Assembly: GCA_947650365.1 (NCBI GenBank)
Contig: CANTAL010000097.1
Coordinates: 434,001-498,000 of the forward strand
Length of the DNA: 64,000 nt
Direction of reading: 5' to 3'
Source: Chamaelirium japonicum
Taxonomy: Eukaryota; Streptophyta; Magnoliopsida; Liliales; Melanthiaceae
Below are positions 52,451 through 64,000 of the stretch, one piece after another. The notes under the pieces were generated by a model. The model made no database searches, had not been told where the DNA came from, and saw only the letters and a list, made by a program, of their open reading frames with translations. A program made the position numbers and the translations under genes. Position 1 is the stretch's first letter, and each line of letters begins with the position of its first letter.

Positions 52451-52615
52451 AGGAACTGTGGTAATATTTGATAATTTGCTGTAATTTTTTATCAATTTAG
52501 GTAAAATTTTAAAATTTGCGGTAATATCTTATAAATTATGGTAATATATTGTAGTATTGAATCACAGGAATTAATTAACATTATTTAGGTAAATTTATTA
52601 AAAAAAAAACATACT
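52451..52615. other. AT-rich spacer before the 3' subterminal region
   Basis: Contains loose repeats of GGTAATAT and an A9 run at about 52602-52610. No gene or RNA is recognised. Confidence 0.5.
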
Positions 52616-53150
52616 TATTACCGACGGAAATTAATTATTCCATCGGTAATAATATTTTTATTTTTTTTAAATTATTAATAATGTGCCGACGGCATATAAT
52701 ATCCGTCGGTAATATATATATTATTACCGACGGGTAATATATATATGCATCGGTAATAGATATAGTATTACCGACGGTTATATAAATTTTGTCGGTAATA
52801 TATATATTATTACCGACGGGTAATATATATGTGTCGGTAATATATATAGTATTACCGACAGGATAGATTATACCCGTCGGTAAAATGGTTATATATTACC
52901 GACGTATTATTATGTTTCGTCGGTAATACTATATTATATTAGTTTTTAATTGATTAAATATTACCGACGGCTTTAATATTACCGTCGGTATTAATTATTA
53001 TTACCGACGGTAATAATTAGTCCGTCGTATTGTTTTCCCCGACGCCTTCTTTCCCGACAGCCAGCGACGGAAATATCTTCCGTCGCTATAGAACATTACC
53101 GACGGAATTTTAATATTACCGACGGATATTGTCCGTCGGTAATAACTATT
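52616..53150 (-). promoter_or_regulatory. 3' subterminal repeat region of the CACTA element
   Basis: TTACCGACGG and CCGTCGGTAA motifs alternate with ATATATAT spacers, many as facing pairs. Several copies are degraded (CATCGGT, TGTCGGT, CCGACAGG). Spacing and motif match the 5' subterminal region, supporting one intact element. Confidence 0.85.
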
Positions 53151-53162
53151 TTTTTTGTAGTG
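53151..53162 (-). repeat. CACTA terminal inverted repeat, right
   Basis: Reads TTTTTTTGTAGTG at the end of the element; the complement CACTACAAAAAA matches the left end with one mismatch in 12. Confidence 0.9.
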
Positions 53163-53165
53163 AAT
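53163..53165. repeat. CACTA target-site duplication, right (AAT)
   Basis: Matches AAT at 40695-40697. The satellite continues in reverse orientation from here. Confidence 0.85.
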
Positions 53166-55379
53166 GGATTATATGAATGAATTAGATTGGATCGTATAAA
53201 TGAATTAGAATGAATCGTACGTATGAATTAGAATGGATACATTCATGGGATTGAATAAGAATGGATCGTATGAATGAATTAGAATGGATCGTACGAATGA
53301 ATTAGAATGGATACATTCGTGCTAAAGAATTAGAATGGATTGTATGAATGAATTAGAATAGATCGTATGAAGGAATTAGAATGGATCGTACGAAGGAATT
53401 AGAATGGATCGTACAAAGGAATTAGAATGGATCATACAAATGAAATAGAATGGATCGTACGAATGAATTAGAATGGATCGTGCGAATGAATTAGAATGGA
53501 TCGTACGAATGAATTAGATTAGATTCTGCGAACGAATTAGAATGGATCGTACGAATGAATTAGAATGGATCGTACGAATGAAGAAGCATCGTATGAATGA
53601 ATTAGAGTGGATACATTTGAATGATCCATTCTAATTCATTCGTACGATCCATTCTATTTCATTCGTACGATCCATTCTAATTCATTCGCACGAATGAATC
53701 CATTCTAATTCATTCGTACAATCCATTCTATTTCATTCATACGATCCATTCTTACTCATTCGTATGATCCATTCTAATTCATTCACACGAATGTATCTAT
53801 TCTAATTCATTCGTATGATCCATTCTAATTCATTCAAACAATCCTTTCTAATTCATTCATACAATCGATTCTAATTCATTCGCACGAATTTATCCATTCT
53901 AATTCATACGTACGATCCATTCTAATTCATTCGCACAATCTATTCTAATTCATTCGTACGTTTCGCACAATCTATTCTAATTCATTCATAAGATCCATTC
54001 TAATTCATTCTAATTCGTTCATACGATCCATTCTAATTCATTCATACGATCCATTCTAATTCATTTGCACGATCCATTCTAATTCATTCATACGATCCAA
54101 TCTAATTCATTCATACGATCCATTCTAATTCATTCGTATGTATCCATTCTAATTCATTCGTACGATCCATTCTAATTCATTCGTACGATCCATTCTAATT
54201 CATTCGCACGATCCATTCTAATTCATTCGCACAATCTATTCTAATTCATTCATACGAACCATTCTAATTCATTCGCACGACCCATTCTAATTCATTCATA
54301 CGATCCATTCTAATTCATTCGTATGATCCATTCTAATTCCTTCGTACGATCCATTCTTATTCATTTGCACAATCAATTCTAATTCTTTCACACGCACGAA
54401 TACATTCGTACGATCCATTCTAATTCATTCGTAGGAATTAGAATGGATCATACGAATGAAATAGAATAGATCGTAATCTAATTCATTCATACGATCCATT
54501 CAAATTCATTCGCACAATCTATTCTAATTCATTCGTACGATCCATTCTAATTCATTCGTACGATCCATTCTAATTCATAAGTATGATCCATTCCATTCTA
54601 ATTCATTCGCATCCATTCTAATTCCTTTATACGAATTATTCTAATTCATTCGCACGAATGTATCCATTCTAATTCATTCGCACGATCCATTCTAATTCAT
54701 TCGTACGATCCATTCTAATTCATTCATACGATCCATTCTAATTCTTTCTTACGAATGTATCCATTCTAATTAATTCGTACGTTCCATTCTAATTCATTCG
54801 CACGAATGTATCCATTCTAATTCATTCGTACGATCTATTCTAATTCATTCGCACAATCTATTCTAATTCATTCGCACGATCCATTCTAATTCATTAATAC
54901 GATCCATTCTAATTCATTAATACGATACATTCTAATTCATTCGTACGACGCACGATCCATTCTAATTCATTCATACGATCCAATCTAATTCATTCATACG
55001 ATCCATTCTAATTCATTCGAATGTATCCATTCTAATTCTTTCATTGGATCCATTCTAATTCATTCATACGATCCATTCTAATTCATTCGCACGATCCATT
55101 CTAATTCATTAATACGATCCATTCTAATTCATTCGTACGACGCACGATCCATTCTAATTCATTCATACGATCCAATCTAATTCATTCATACGATCCATTC
55201 TAATTGATTCGTATGTATCCATTATAATTCATTCATACGATCCATTCTAATTCATTCGCACGATCCATTCTAATTCATTCGCACGATCCATATTAATTTA
55301 TTCACACGATACATTCTAATTCATTCGTACGATCCATTCTAATTCATTCGCACGATCCATTCTAATTCATTCATACATG
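53163..55379. repeat. Satellite after the CACTA element
   Basis: Reverse 53163-53621 (continuation of the split block), forward 53622-54431, reverse 54432-54475 (about two units), forward 54476-55379. A ~192-bp tandem duplication is marked by the odd join CGTACGACGCACGATCC at about 54942 and 55134. Confidence 0.87.
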
Positions 55380-58300
55380 TACGAATGAATTAGAATGGAT
55401 ATATTCGTGCGAATGAAATAGAATAGATTGTACGAATGAATTAGAATGGATCGTACGAATAAATTAGAATGGATCGTGTGAAAGAATTAGAATGGATCGT
55501 TCGAATGAATTAGAATTCATACGTACAAATTCATACGTACGATCCATTCTAATTCATTCGCACGAATGTATCCATTCTAATTCATGCGTACGATCCATTC
55601 TAATTCCTTTGTACGATCCATTCTAGTTCCTTCGTACGATCCATTCCATACGACCTATTCTATGTCATTCGTACGATCCTTTCTTACTCAATCGTATGAT
55701 CCATTCTAATTCATTCGAACGAATGTATCCATTCTAATTCATTCGCACAATCCATTCTAATTCATTCGCACGAATGTATCCATTCTAATTCCTTTGCACG
55801 ATCCATTCTAATTCATTCATACGATCCAATCTAATTCATTCATTCGATCCATTCTAATTCTTTCACACGATTGTATCCATTCTAATTCATTCGAATGATC
55901 CATTCTAATTCATTAGCATGAAAAAACACGATCCACTCTAATTCATTCATACAATCCATTCTAATTCATTCATACAATCCATTCTAATTCTTTCACACGA
56001 TCCATTCTAATTCATTCATACGATCCATTCTAATTCACTCGTATGATCCATTCTAATTCATTCGTACAATCCATTCTATTTCATTCGTACGATCCATTCT
56101 TACTCATTCGTACGATCCATTCTAATTCATTCGCACGAATTTATCCATTCTTATTCATTCATACGATCCATTCTAATTCATTCGTACGATCCATTCTAAT
56201 TCCTTCGTACGATCCATTCTAATTCCTTCGTACGATCCATTCTAGAATCATTCGTATGATCCATTCTAATTCATTCATGCGATCCATTCTTATTCATTCC
56301 CGTGAATGTATCTATTCTAATTCATACGTACGATCCATTCTAATTCATTTATATGATCCAATCTAATTCATTCATACACACGATTCATTCTAGAGTGGAT
56401 ACATTCGTACGAATGAATTAGAATGGATCATACAAATGAATCGTATGAATGAATTAGAATGGATCGTGCGAATGAATTAGAGTTGATACATTCGTGCGAA
56501 TGAATTAGAATGGATCGTACGAATGAGTAAGAATGGATCGTTCGAATGAGTAAGAATGGATCGTACGAAGGAATTAGAATGGATCGTACGAATGAATTAG
56601 AATGGATCGTATGAATGAATTAGAATGGATCGTACGAATGAATTAGAATGGATCGTACGAATGAATTAGAATGGATAAATTCGTGCGAATGAATTAGAAT
56701 GGATCGTATGAATGAATTAGAATGGATCATGCGAATGAATTAGAATAGATTGTGTGAATGAATTAGAATGGTGCGAATGAATTAGAATGGATCGAGCGAA
56801 TGAATTAGAATGGATCGTACGAATGAATTAGAATGGATCGCGTACAATCCATTCTATTTCATTTATCCATTCTAATTCATTAGTACGATCCATTCTATTT
56901 CATTCGTACGATCCATTCTTACTCACTCGTATGATCCATTCTAATTCATTTGTACGATCCATTCTAATTCATTCGTACGATCCATTCTAATTCATTCGCA
57001 CGATCCATTCTAATTCATTCATACAATCCATTCTAATTCTTTCATACGATCCATTCTAATTCATTCATACGATCCAATCTAATTCATTCGTACAATCCAT
57101 TCTATTTCATTCATATGATCCATTCTAATTCCTTCGTACGATCCATTCTAATTCATTCAGACAATCCATTCTAATTCATTCGTACGATCTATTCTAATTC
57201 ATTCGTACGATCCATTCTAATTCATTCATACGATCCATTCTAATTCATTCGTATGATCCATTCTAATTCATTTGCACGATCCATTCTAATTCATTCATAC
57301 GATCCATTCTATTTCATTCGTACGATCCATTCTCGCACGATCAATTCTAATTCATTAATACGATCCATTCTTACTCATTCGTACGATCCATTCTAATTCA
57401 TTCGTACGATCCATTCTAATTCATTAATACGATCCAATCTAATTCATTCATACGATCCATTCTAATTCCTTCGTACGATCCATTCTAATTCTTTCACACG
57501 ATCCATTCTAATTCATTCGTATGATCCATTCTAATTCATTCGCACGATCCATTCTAATTCATTCATACGATCCATTCTATTGCATTCGTACGATCCATTC
57601 TAATTCATTCGCACAATCCATTCAAATTCATTAATACGATCCATTCTAATTCATTCGTACGACACACGATCCATTCTAATTCATTCATACGATCCAATCT
57701 AATTTATTCATACGATCCATTCTAATTCCTTCGTACGATCCATTCTAATTCATTCATACGATCCATTCTAATTCATTCGTACGATCCATTCTAATTCATT
57801 CATACGATCCATTCTAATTCATTCGTACGATCCATTCTAATTCATAAGTACGATCCATTCTAATTCATAAGTACGATCCTTTCTTACTCAATCGTATGAT
57901 CCATTCTAATTCATTCGAACGAATGTATCCATTCTAATTCATTCGCACAATCCATTCTAATTCATTCGCACGAATGTATCCATTCTAATTGCTTCGCACG
58001 ATCCATTCTAATTCATTCATACGATCCAATCTAATTCATTCATACGATCCATTCTAATTCTTTCGCACGTATGTATCCATTCTAATTCATTCGTACGATC
58101 CATTCTAATTCATTAGCACGAAAAAACACGATCCACTCTAATTCATTCATACGATCCATTCTAATTCATTCATACAATCCATTCTAATTCTTTGACACGA
58201 TCCATTCTAATTCATTCATACGATCCATTCTATTTCATTCGTATGATCCATTCTAACTCATTCGTACAATCCATTCTATTTCATTCGTACGATCCATTCT

Positions 58301-59206
58301 TACTCATTCGTACGATCCATTAAAATTCATTCGCACGAATGTATCATTCTTATTCATTCATACGATCCATTCTAATTCATTCGTACGATCCATTCTAATT
58401 CATTCGTACGATCCATTCTAATTCCTTCGTACGATCCATTCTAATTTCATTCGTAAGATCCATTCTAATTCTTCGTACGATCCATTCTTATTCATTCCCA
58501 TGAATGTATCCATTCTAATTCATATGTACGATCCATTCTAATTCATTTATACGATCCATTCTAATTCATTCGCACGATCAATTCTAATTCATTCATACAA
58601 TCCATTCTAATTCTTTCACACGATCCATTCTAATTCATTCATACGATCCAATCTAATTCATTCGTACAATCCATTCTATTTCATTCGTATGATCCATTCT
58701 AATTCCTTCGTACGATCCATTCTAATTCATTCATACGATCCATTCTAATTTATTCGTACGATCTATTCTAATTCATTCGTACGATCCATTCTAATTCATT
58801 CATACGATCCATTCTAATTCATTTGTATGATCCATTCTAATTCATTCACACGATCCATTCTAATTCATTCGTACGATCCATTCTATTCCATTCTCGCACG
58901 ATCAATTAGAATGTAACCATTCTAATTCATTCATACGATTCATTCTATTTCATTCATACGATCCATTCTAATTCATTCGCACGAATGTACAATCTATTCT
59001 AATTCATTCATACGATCCATTCTAATTCATTCGCACGAATGTATCCATTCTAATTCATTCGTACGATCCATTCTAATTCCTTCGTACAAATGTATCCACT
59101 CTAATTCATTCGTACGATCCATTCTAGTTCATTCACACGATCCATTCTAATTCATTCGCACGAATGTATCCATTCTAATTCATTCGTACGATCCATTCTA
59201 ATTCAT
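55380..59206. repeat. Satellite with a ~2.2-kb-offset segmental duplication
   Basis: Reverse 55380-55514, forward 55515-56390, reverse 56391-56840, forward 56841-59206 with a very short inverted patch near 58906-58916. About 55670-56340 and 57870-58545 share rare markers in order: CTCAATCGTATG, CATTCGAACGAATG and the A6 run (55921-55926 / 58121-58126). About 57000-57330 resembles 58565-58890. The reverse block 56391-56840 has no counterpart in the second copy. Confidence 0.8.
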
Positions 59207-61002
59207 GAATGAATTAGAATGGATCGTACGAATGAGTAAGAATGGATCGTACGAATGAAATAGAATAGATCGTACGAATGAATTAGAATGGATCGTGCTA
59301 ATGAATTAGAATTGATCGTACAAAGGAATTAGAATGGATCGTACGAATGAATTAGAATGGATTCATTCGTGCGAATGAATTAGAATGGATCGTGCGAATG
59401 AATTAGAATGGATCGTACGAATGAATTAGAATGGATAGTACGAATAAAATATAATGGGTCGTACAAAGGAATTAGAATGGATCGTACGAATGAATTAGAA
59501 TAGATCATACGAATGAATTAGAATAGATCGTACGAATGAATTAGAATGGATGGTACGAATGAATTAGAATAGATTGTGTGAATGAATTAGAATGGATCGT
59601 ACGAATGAATTAGAATGGATCGTATAAATGAATTAGAATGAATATATCCATTCTAATTCATTCGTACGATCCATTCTAATTCCTTCGTACGATCCATTCT
59701 AATTCCTTTGTACGACCCATTATATTTCATTCGTACGATCCATTCTAATTCATTCATACGATCCATTCTAATTCATTCGCACGATCCATTCGAATTCATT
59801 CGCACGAATGAATCCATTCAAATTCATTCGTACAATCCATTCTATTTCATTCGTACGATCCATTCTTACTCATTCGTACGATCCATTCTAATTCATTCGC
59901 ACGAATGTATCCATTCTAATTCATTCGTACGATCCATTCTAATTCATTCGCACGATCCATTCTAATTCCTTCGTACGATCCGTATGAATGAATTAGAATG
60001 GATCGTATGAGTGAATTAGAATGGAACGTACGAATGAATTAGAATAGCTTATGCGAATGAATTAGAATGGATCGTACGAATAAATTAGATTGGATAAATT
60101 CGTGCGAATGAATTAGAATGAATTGTATGAATGAATTAGATTGGATCGTATAAATGAATTATAATGGATCGTACGGATGAATTAGAATGGGATCCTTTCT
60201 AATTTATTCGCACGAATGTATCCATTCTAATTCATTCGTACGATCCATTCTAATTCATTCGCACGATCCATTCGAATTAACTCATACGATCCATTCTAAT
60301 TCATTCATATGATCAATTCTAATTCATTTGTACGATCCAATCTAATTCATTCGTACAATCCATTCTATTTCATTCGTACGATCCATTCTAATTCATTCGT
60401 ATGATCCATTCTAATTCATTTGTATCCATTCTATTTCATTCGCACGATCCATTCTAATTCATTCGTACGAAGGAATTAGAAAGGATCGTACGAATGAATT
60501 AGAATGGATTCATTCGTGCGAATGAATTAGAATGGATCGTGCGAATGAATTAAAATGGATCATACGAATGAAATATAATGAGTCGTACAAAGGAATTAGA
60601 ATGGATCGTACGAATGAATTAGAATAGATCATACGAATGAATTAAAATAGATCGTACGAATGAATTAGAATGGATCGTACGAATGAATTAGAATAGATTG
60701 TGCGAATGAATTAGAATGGATCGTAGGAATGAATTAGAATGGATCGTATGAGTGAATTAGAATGGATATATCCATTCTAATTCCTTCGTATGATCCATTC
60801 AAATTCATTCGTACGATCCATTCTAATTCCTTTGTACGACCTATTATATTTCATTCGTACGATCCATTCTAATTCATTCATACGATCCATTCTAATTCAT
60901 TCGCACGATCCATTCTAATTCATTCGCACGAATGAATCCATTCTAATTCATTCGTACAATCCATTCTATTTCATTCGTACGATCCATTCTTGCTCATTCG
61001 TA
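59207..61002. repeat. Satellite with a ~1.1-kb tandem duplication
   Basis: Reverse 59207-59643, forward 59644-59981, reverse 59982-60190, forward 60191-60467, reverse 60468-60767, forward 60768-61002. About 59340-59900 and 60480-61000 match in order, including the join ATATATCCATTC (about 59643 and 60767) and CGAC(C)TATTATATTTC-type units (about 59713 and 60838). The open frame at 59708-59965 is a repeat translation. Confidence 0.82.
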
Positions 61003-64000
61003 CGAATGAATTAGAATGGATCGTACGAATAAATTAGAATGGATACATTTGTGCCAATGAATTAGAATGGATGGTACGAATGAATTAGAATTGATCGTAC
61101 GAATGAATTAGAATGGTTCGTACGAATGAATTAGAATGGATCGTACGAATGAATTAGAATGGATTGTGCGAATGAATTAGAATGGATTTTACGAATGAAT
61201 TAGAATGGTTACATTCGTGTGAATGAATTAGAATGGATCGTACGAATGAGTTCGAATGGATCGTACGAATGAATTTTAATGGATCGTATGAATGAATTAG
61301 AATAGATCGTGCGAATGAATTAGAATGGATCATACGAATGAATTAGAATGGATACATTCGTACGAACAATTTAGAATGGATCGTACGAATGAATTAGAAT
61401 GGATCGTGCGAATGAATTAGATAGGATCGTGCGAATGAATTTGAATGGATCGTGCGAATGAATTAGAATGGATCGTACGATTGAATTAGAATGGATACAT
61501 TCGTGCGAATGAATTAGAATGGGTCGTACGAATGAATTAGAAGGGATCGTGCGAATGAATTTGAATGCATCGTGCGAATGAATTAGAATGGATCGTACGA
61601 TTGAATTAGAATAGATACATTCGTGCGAATGAATGAGAATAGATCATACGAATGTATTAGAATGGATCGTACGAATGAATTAGAATGGATCGTACGAATG
61701 AATTAGAATGGATTGTACGAATGAATTAGAATGGATACATTCGTGCGAATGAATTAGAATGGATCGTACGAATAAATTAGAATGAATCATACGAATGAAT
61801 TAGAATGGATCATACGAATGAATTAGAATGGATCGTGCCAATGAATTAGAATGTATCGTGCGAATGAATTAGAATGGATCGTATGAATGAATTAGAATCG
61901 ATACATTTGTGCGAATGAATTAGAATGAATCGCACGAATGAAATAGAATGGATCGTATGAATGAATTAAAATGGATCATGCAAATGAATTAGAATGGATC
62001 GTACAAATGAATTAGAATAGATACATTCATGCGAATTAATTAGAATAGATTGTAAGAATGAATTAGAATATATCGTACGAATGAATTAGAATAGATCGTG
62101 CAAATGAATTAGAATGCATCGCACGAATGAATTAGAATGATACATTCGTACGAATGAATTAGAATGGATTGTACGAATGAATTAGAATGGATACATTCAT
62201 GCGAATGAATTAGAATAGATTGTACGAATGAATTATAATGGATTGTACGACTGAATTAGAATGGATCGTACGAATGAATTAGAATAGATCGTACAAATGA
62301 ATTAGAATAGATCGTTCGAATGAATTAGAATAGATCGTACGAATGAATTAGAATGGATACATTCGTGCTAATGAATTAGAATGGATCATACGAATGAATT
62401 AGAATGCTTCATACGGATGAATTCAAAAGGATCTTACGAATGAATTAGAATGGATCGTGTGAATGAATTTGAATGGATCGTACGAAATAATTAGAATGGA
62501 TACATTTGTGCGAATGAATTAGAATGGATCGTACGAAATAATTAGAATGGATACATTTGTGCGAATGAATTAGAATGGATCGTACGAATGAATTAGAATG
62601 GATCATGCGAATGAATTAGAATGGATCGTATGAATGAATTAGAATGAATACATTTGTGCGAATGAATAAGAATGGATCGCTCGAATAAATTAGAATGGAT
62701 TGTACGAATGAATTAGAATGGATCGGACGAATGAATTATAATGGATCGTGCGAATGAATTAGAATGGATCGTACGAATGAATTAGAATGGATCGTACGAC
62801 TGATGTAGAATGGATCGTACGAATGAATTAGAATGGATCGTACGAATGAATTAGAATGGATCGTGCGAATGAATTTGAATGGATTGTACGAATGAATTAG
62901 AATAGATATATTTGTGCAAATGAATTAGAATGGATCGAACGAATGAATTAGAATGGATCGTACGAATAAATTAGAATGGATCGTACGAATGAATTAGAAT
63001 AGATCGTGCGAATGAATTAGAATGGATTATGAATTAGAATGGGTCATATGAATGAATTAGAATGGATCATACGAATGAATTAGAATGGATCGTACGAATG
63101 AATTAGAATGGATCGTGCTATGGAATTAGAATAGATCGTACAAATGAATTAGAATGGATACATTCGTGCGATTGAATTATAATGGATCATACGAATGAAT
63201 TAGAATGGATCCTATAAATGAATTACAATGTATCGTACGAATGAATTAGAATGGATCGTACGAATGAATTAGAATGGATACATTCGTGCGAATGAATTAG
63301 AATGGATCGTACGAAAGAATTAGAATGGATCGTACGAATATATTAGAATAGTTTATGCGAATGAATTAGAATAGATCGTATAAATGAATTAGAATGGATC
63401 ATACGAATGAATTAGAATGGATCGTACGAATAAAATAGAATGGATCGTACGAATGAGTAAGAATGGATCGTACGAATGAAATAAAATGGATCGTACGAAT
63501 GAATTAGAATGGATACATTCGTGCGAATGAATTAGAATGGATCTAATTCATTTATACGATCCATTCTAATTCATTCGATCATTCAAATGAGTAAGAATGG
63601 ATCGTATGAATGAAATAGAATGGATCGTACGAATGAGTAAGAATGGATCGTACGAATGAAATAGAATGGATCGTACGAATGAATTAGAATTGATACATTC
63701 GTGCGAATGAATTAGAATGGATCGTATGAATGAATTAGAATGGATCGTATGAATGAATTAGAATGGATCGTGCAAATGAATTAGAATGGATCGTACGAAT
63801 GAATTAGAATGGATACATTCGTGCGAATGAATTAGAAGCGATCGTACGAATGAGTAAGAATGGATCGTAGGAATGAAATAGAATGGATCGTACGAATAAT
63901 TTAGAATGGATTGTGCGAATGAATTAGATTGGATCGTACAAAGGAATTAGAATGGATACATTCGTGCGAATGAATTAGAATGGATCGTATGAATGAATTA
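61003..64000 (-). repeat. Satellite, reverse, running off the window
   Basis: Reverse 61003-63542, a two-unit forward island at 63543-63582, reverse 63583-64000. The 28-bp units are frequent here (GATACATT(C/T)GTGC). Around 62470-62560 a near-perfect tandem repeat of about 60 bp includes CGAAATAATTAG twice. The array continues beyond the window edge. Confidence 0.88.

Larger units (their letters stand above)
40698..53162 (+). mobile_element. CACTA (En/Spm-type) DNA transposon, 12465 bp
   Basis: The left end is CACTACAAGAAAT; the inverted right end is CACTACAAAAAAA. The first eight bases agree, the first 12 match at 11 positions, and the termini are flanked by AAT duplications. Both ends carry many short motifs, ACCGACGG and its complement CCGTCGGT, as is usual for CACTA subterminal regions where a TnpA-type protein binds. 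Inside are, in order, a CT-rich leader, an upstream 181/185-bp repeat array, a six-exon TnpA-like gene, a 6.9-kb oppositely oriented array of the same repeat and a short GC-rich 3' exon. No TnpD/TNP2 transposase region is seen, so the element is likely non-autonomous and would need the transposase from another copy. More than half of its length is tandem repeat. Confidence 0.93.
1..64000. repeat. 23-bp/28-bp satellite array (whole-window framework)
   Basis: The basic unit is 23 bp: it begins GATCC, has the core ATTCTAATTCATT and ends CGTAC, after which GATCC starts again. A 28-bp variant has GAATGTATCC in place of GATCC, a 5-bp gain. The array is continuous except for a solo LTR (22251-23437) and a CACTA transposon (40698-53162). 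Units differ from consensus by roughly one to three changes, most often in the CGTACG hexamer at the unit junction (CATACG, CGTATG, CGCACG, TGTACG). Other recurring variants are TTCCTTCG, CTATTTC, CTTACTC and CCAATC. The array flips strand about 60 times. Because 23 is not a multiple of 3, translation cycles through all frames, so the open frames inside it are not genes. I do not recognise the satellite family. Confidence 0.97.

Noticed and set aside
40698-53162. An autonomous CACTA element
   Set aside because: No TNP2/TnpD-like coding sequence is visible, and the one gene has an internal stop.
1-64000. Telomeric or interstitial telomere repeats
   Set aside because: The unit does not contain TTTAGGG or similar, and the 23-bp period does not fit.

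Overview
The window looks like nuclear DNA of a flowering plant, from a heterochromatic, satellite-rich region. About 50 kb is one AT-rich short-period satellite with a basic unit of 23 bp and a 28-bp variant. Two transposable-element insertions interrupt it: a solo LTR at 22251-23437 and a large CACTA (En/Spm-type) DNA transposon at 40698-53162. The plant assignment rests on the CACTA termini, the plant-specific Transposase_24 (Ptta/En/Spm) gene with six short exons and plant-like introns, and the LTR. I cannot name the species. I see no host protein-coding gene, tRNA, rRNA or CRISPR array.

Layout. The satellite fills 1-22250, 23438-40697 and 53163-64000. It does not run in one direction. 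I count about 60 blocks of alternating strand, from about 40 bp to more than 4 kb. 'Forward' below means ATTCTAATTCATT reads on the + strand; 'reverse' means AATGAATTAGAAT reads on the + strand. Larger segments have also been copied: a ~3.4-kb tandem pair at 11568-14939 / 14940-17966, a ~3.6-kb tandem pair at 19320-24120 / 24121-27680, and a ~2.2-kb-offset pair at 55670-58900. A rare T6/A6 variant occurs near 8.4 and 13.6 kb and, in the opposite orientation, near 55.9 and 58.1 kb.

Solo LTR. It is 1187 bp with TG...CA ends and a 5-bp GATCG duplication. It sits in the first copy of the 3.6-kb pair. The second copy holds the unoccupied site, so the insertion came after the duplication.

CACTA element. 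It is 12465 bp with CACTACAA-type ends, an AAT target duplication and subterminal regions dense in ACCGACGG/CCGTCGGT. It carries one TnpA-like gene and no recognisable TnpD/TNP2 transposase, so it is probably non-autonomous. The gene has an in-frame TAG at 44008-44010. Two arrays of a second tandem repeat (181/185 bp) lie in opposite orientation on either side of the coding exons: about 5 units upstream (42396-43346) and 38 units plus a partial one downstream (45271-52190). Splice-like signals (ATG|GT at 41832 to TTTCAG at 43506; CAG|GTACTT at 45198 to TTGCAG at 52233) suggest each array lies inside a UTR intron of the same transcription unit. An unspliced transcript could fold into a long double-stranded RNA. 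This is the most unusual structure in the window.
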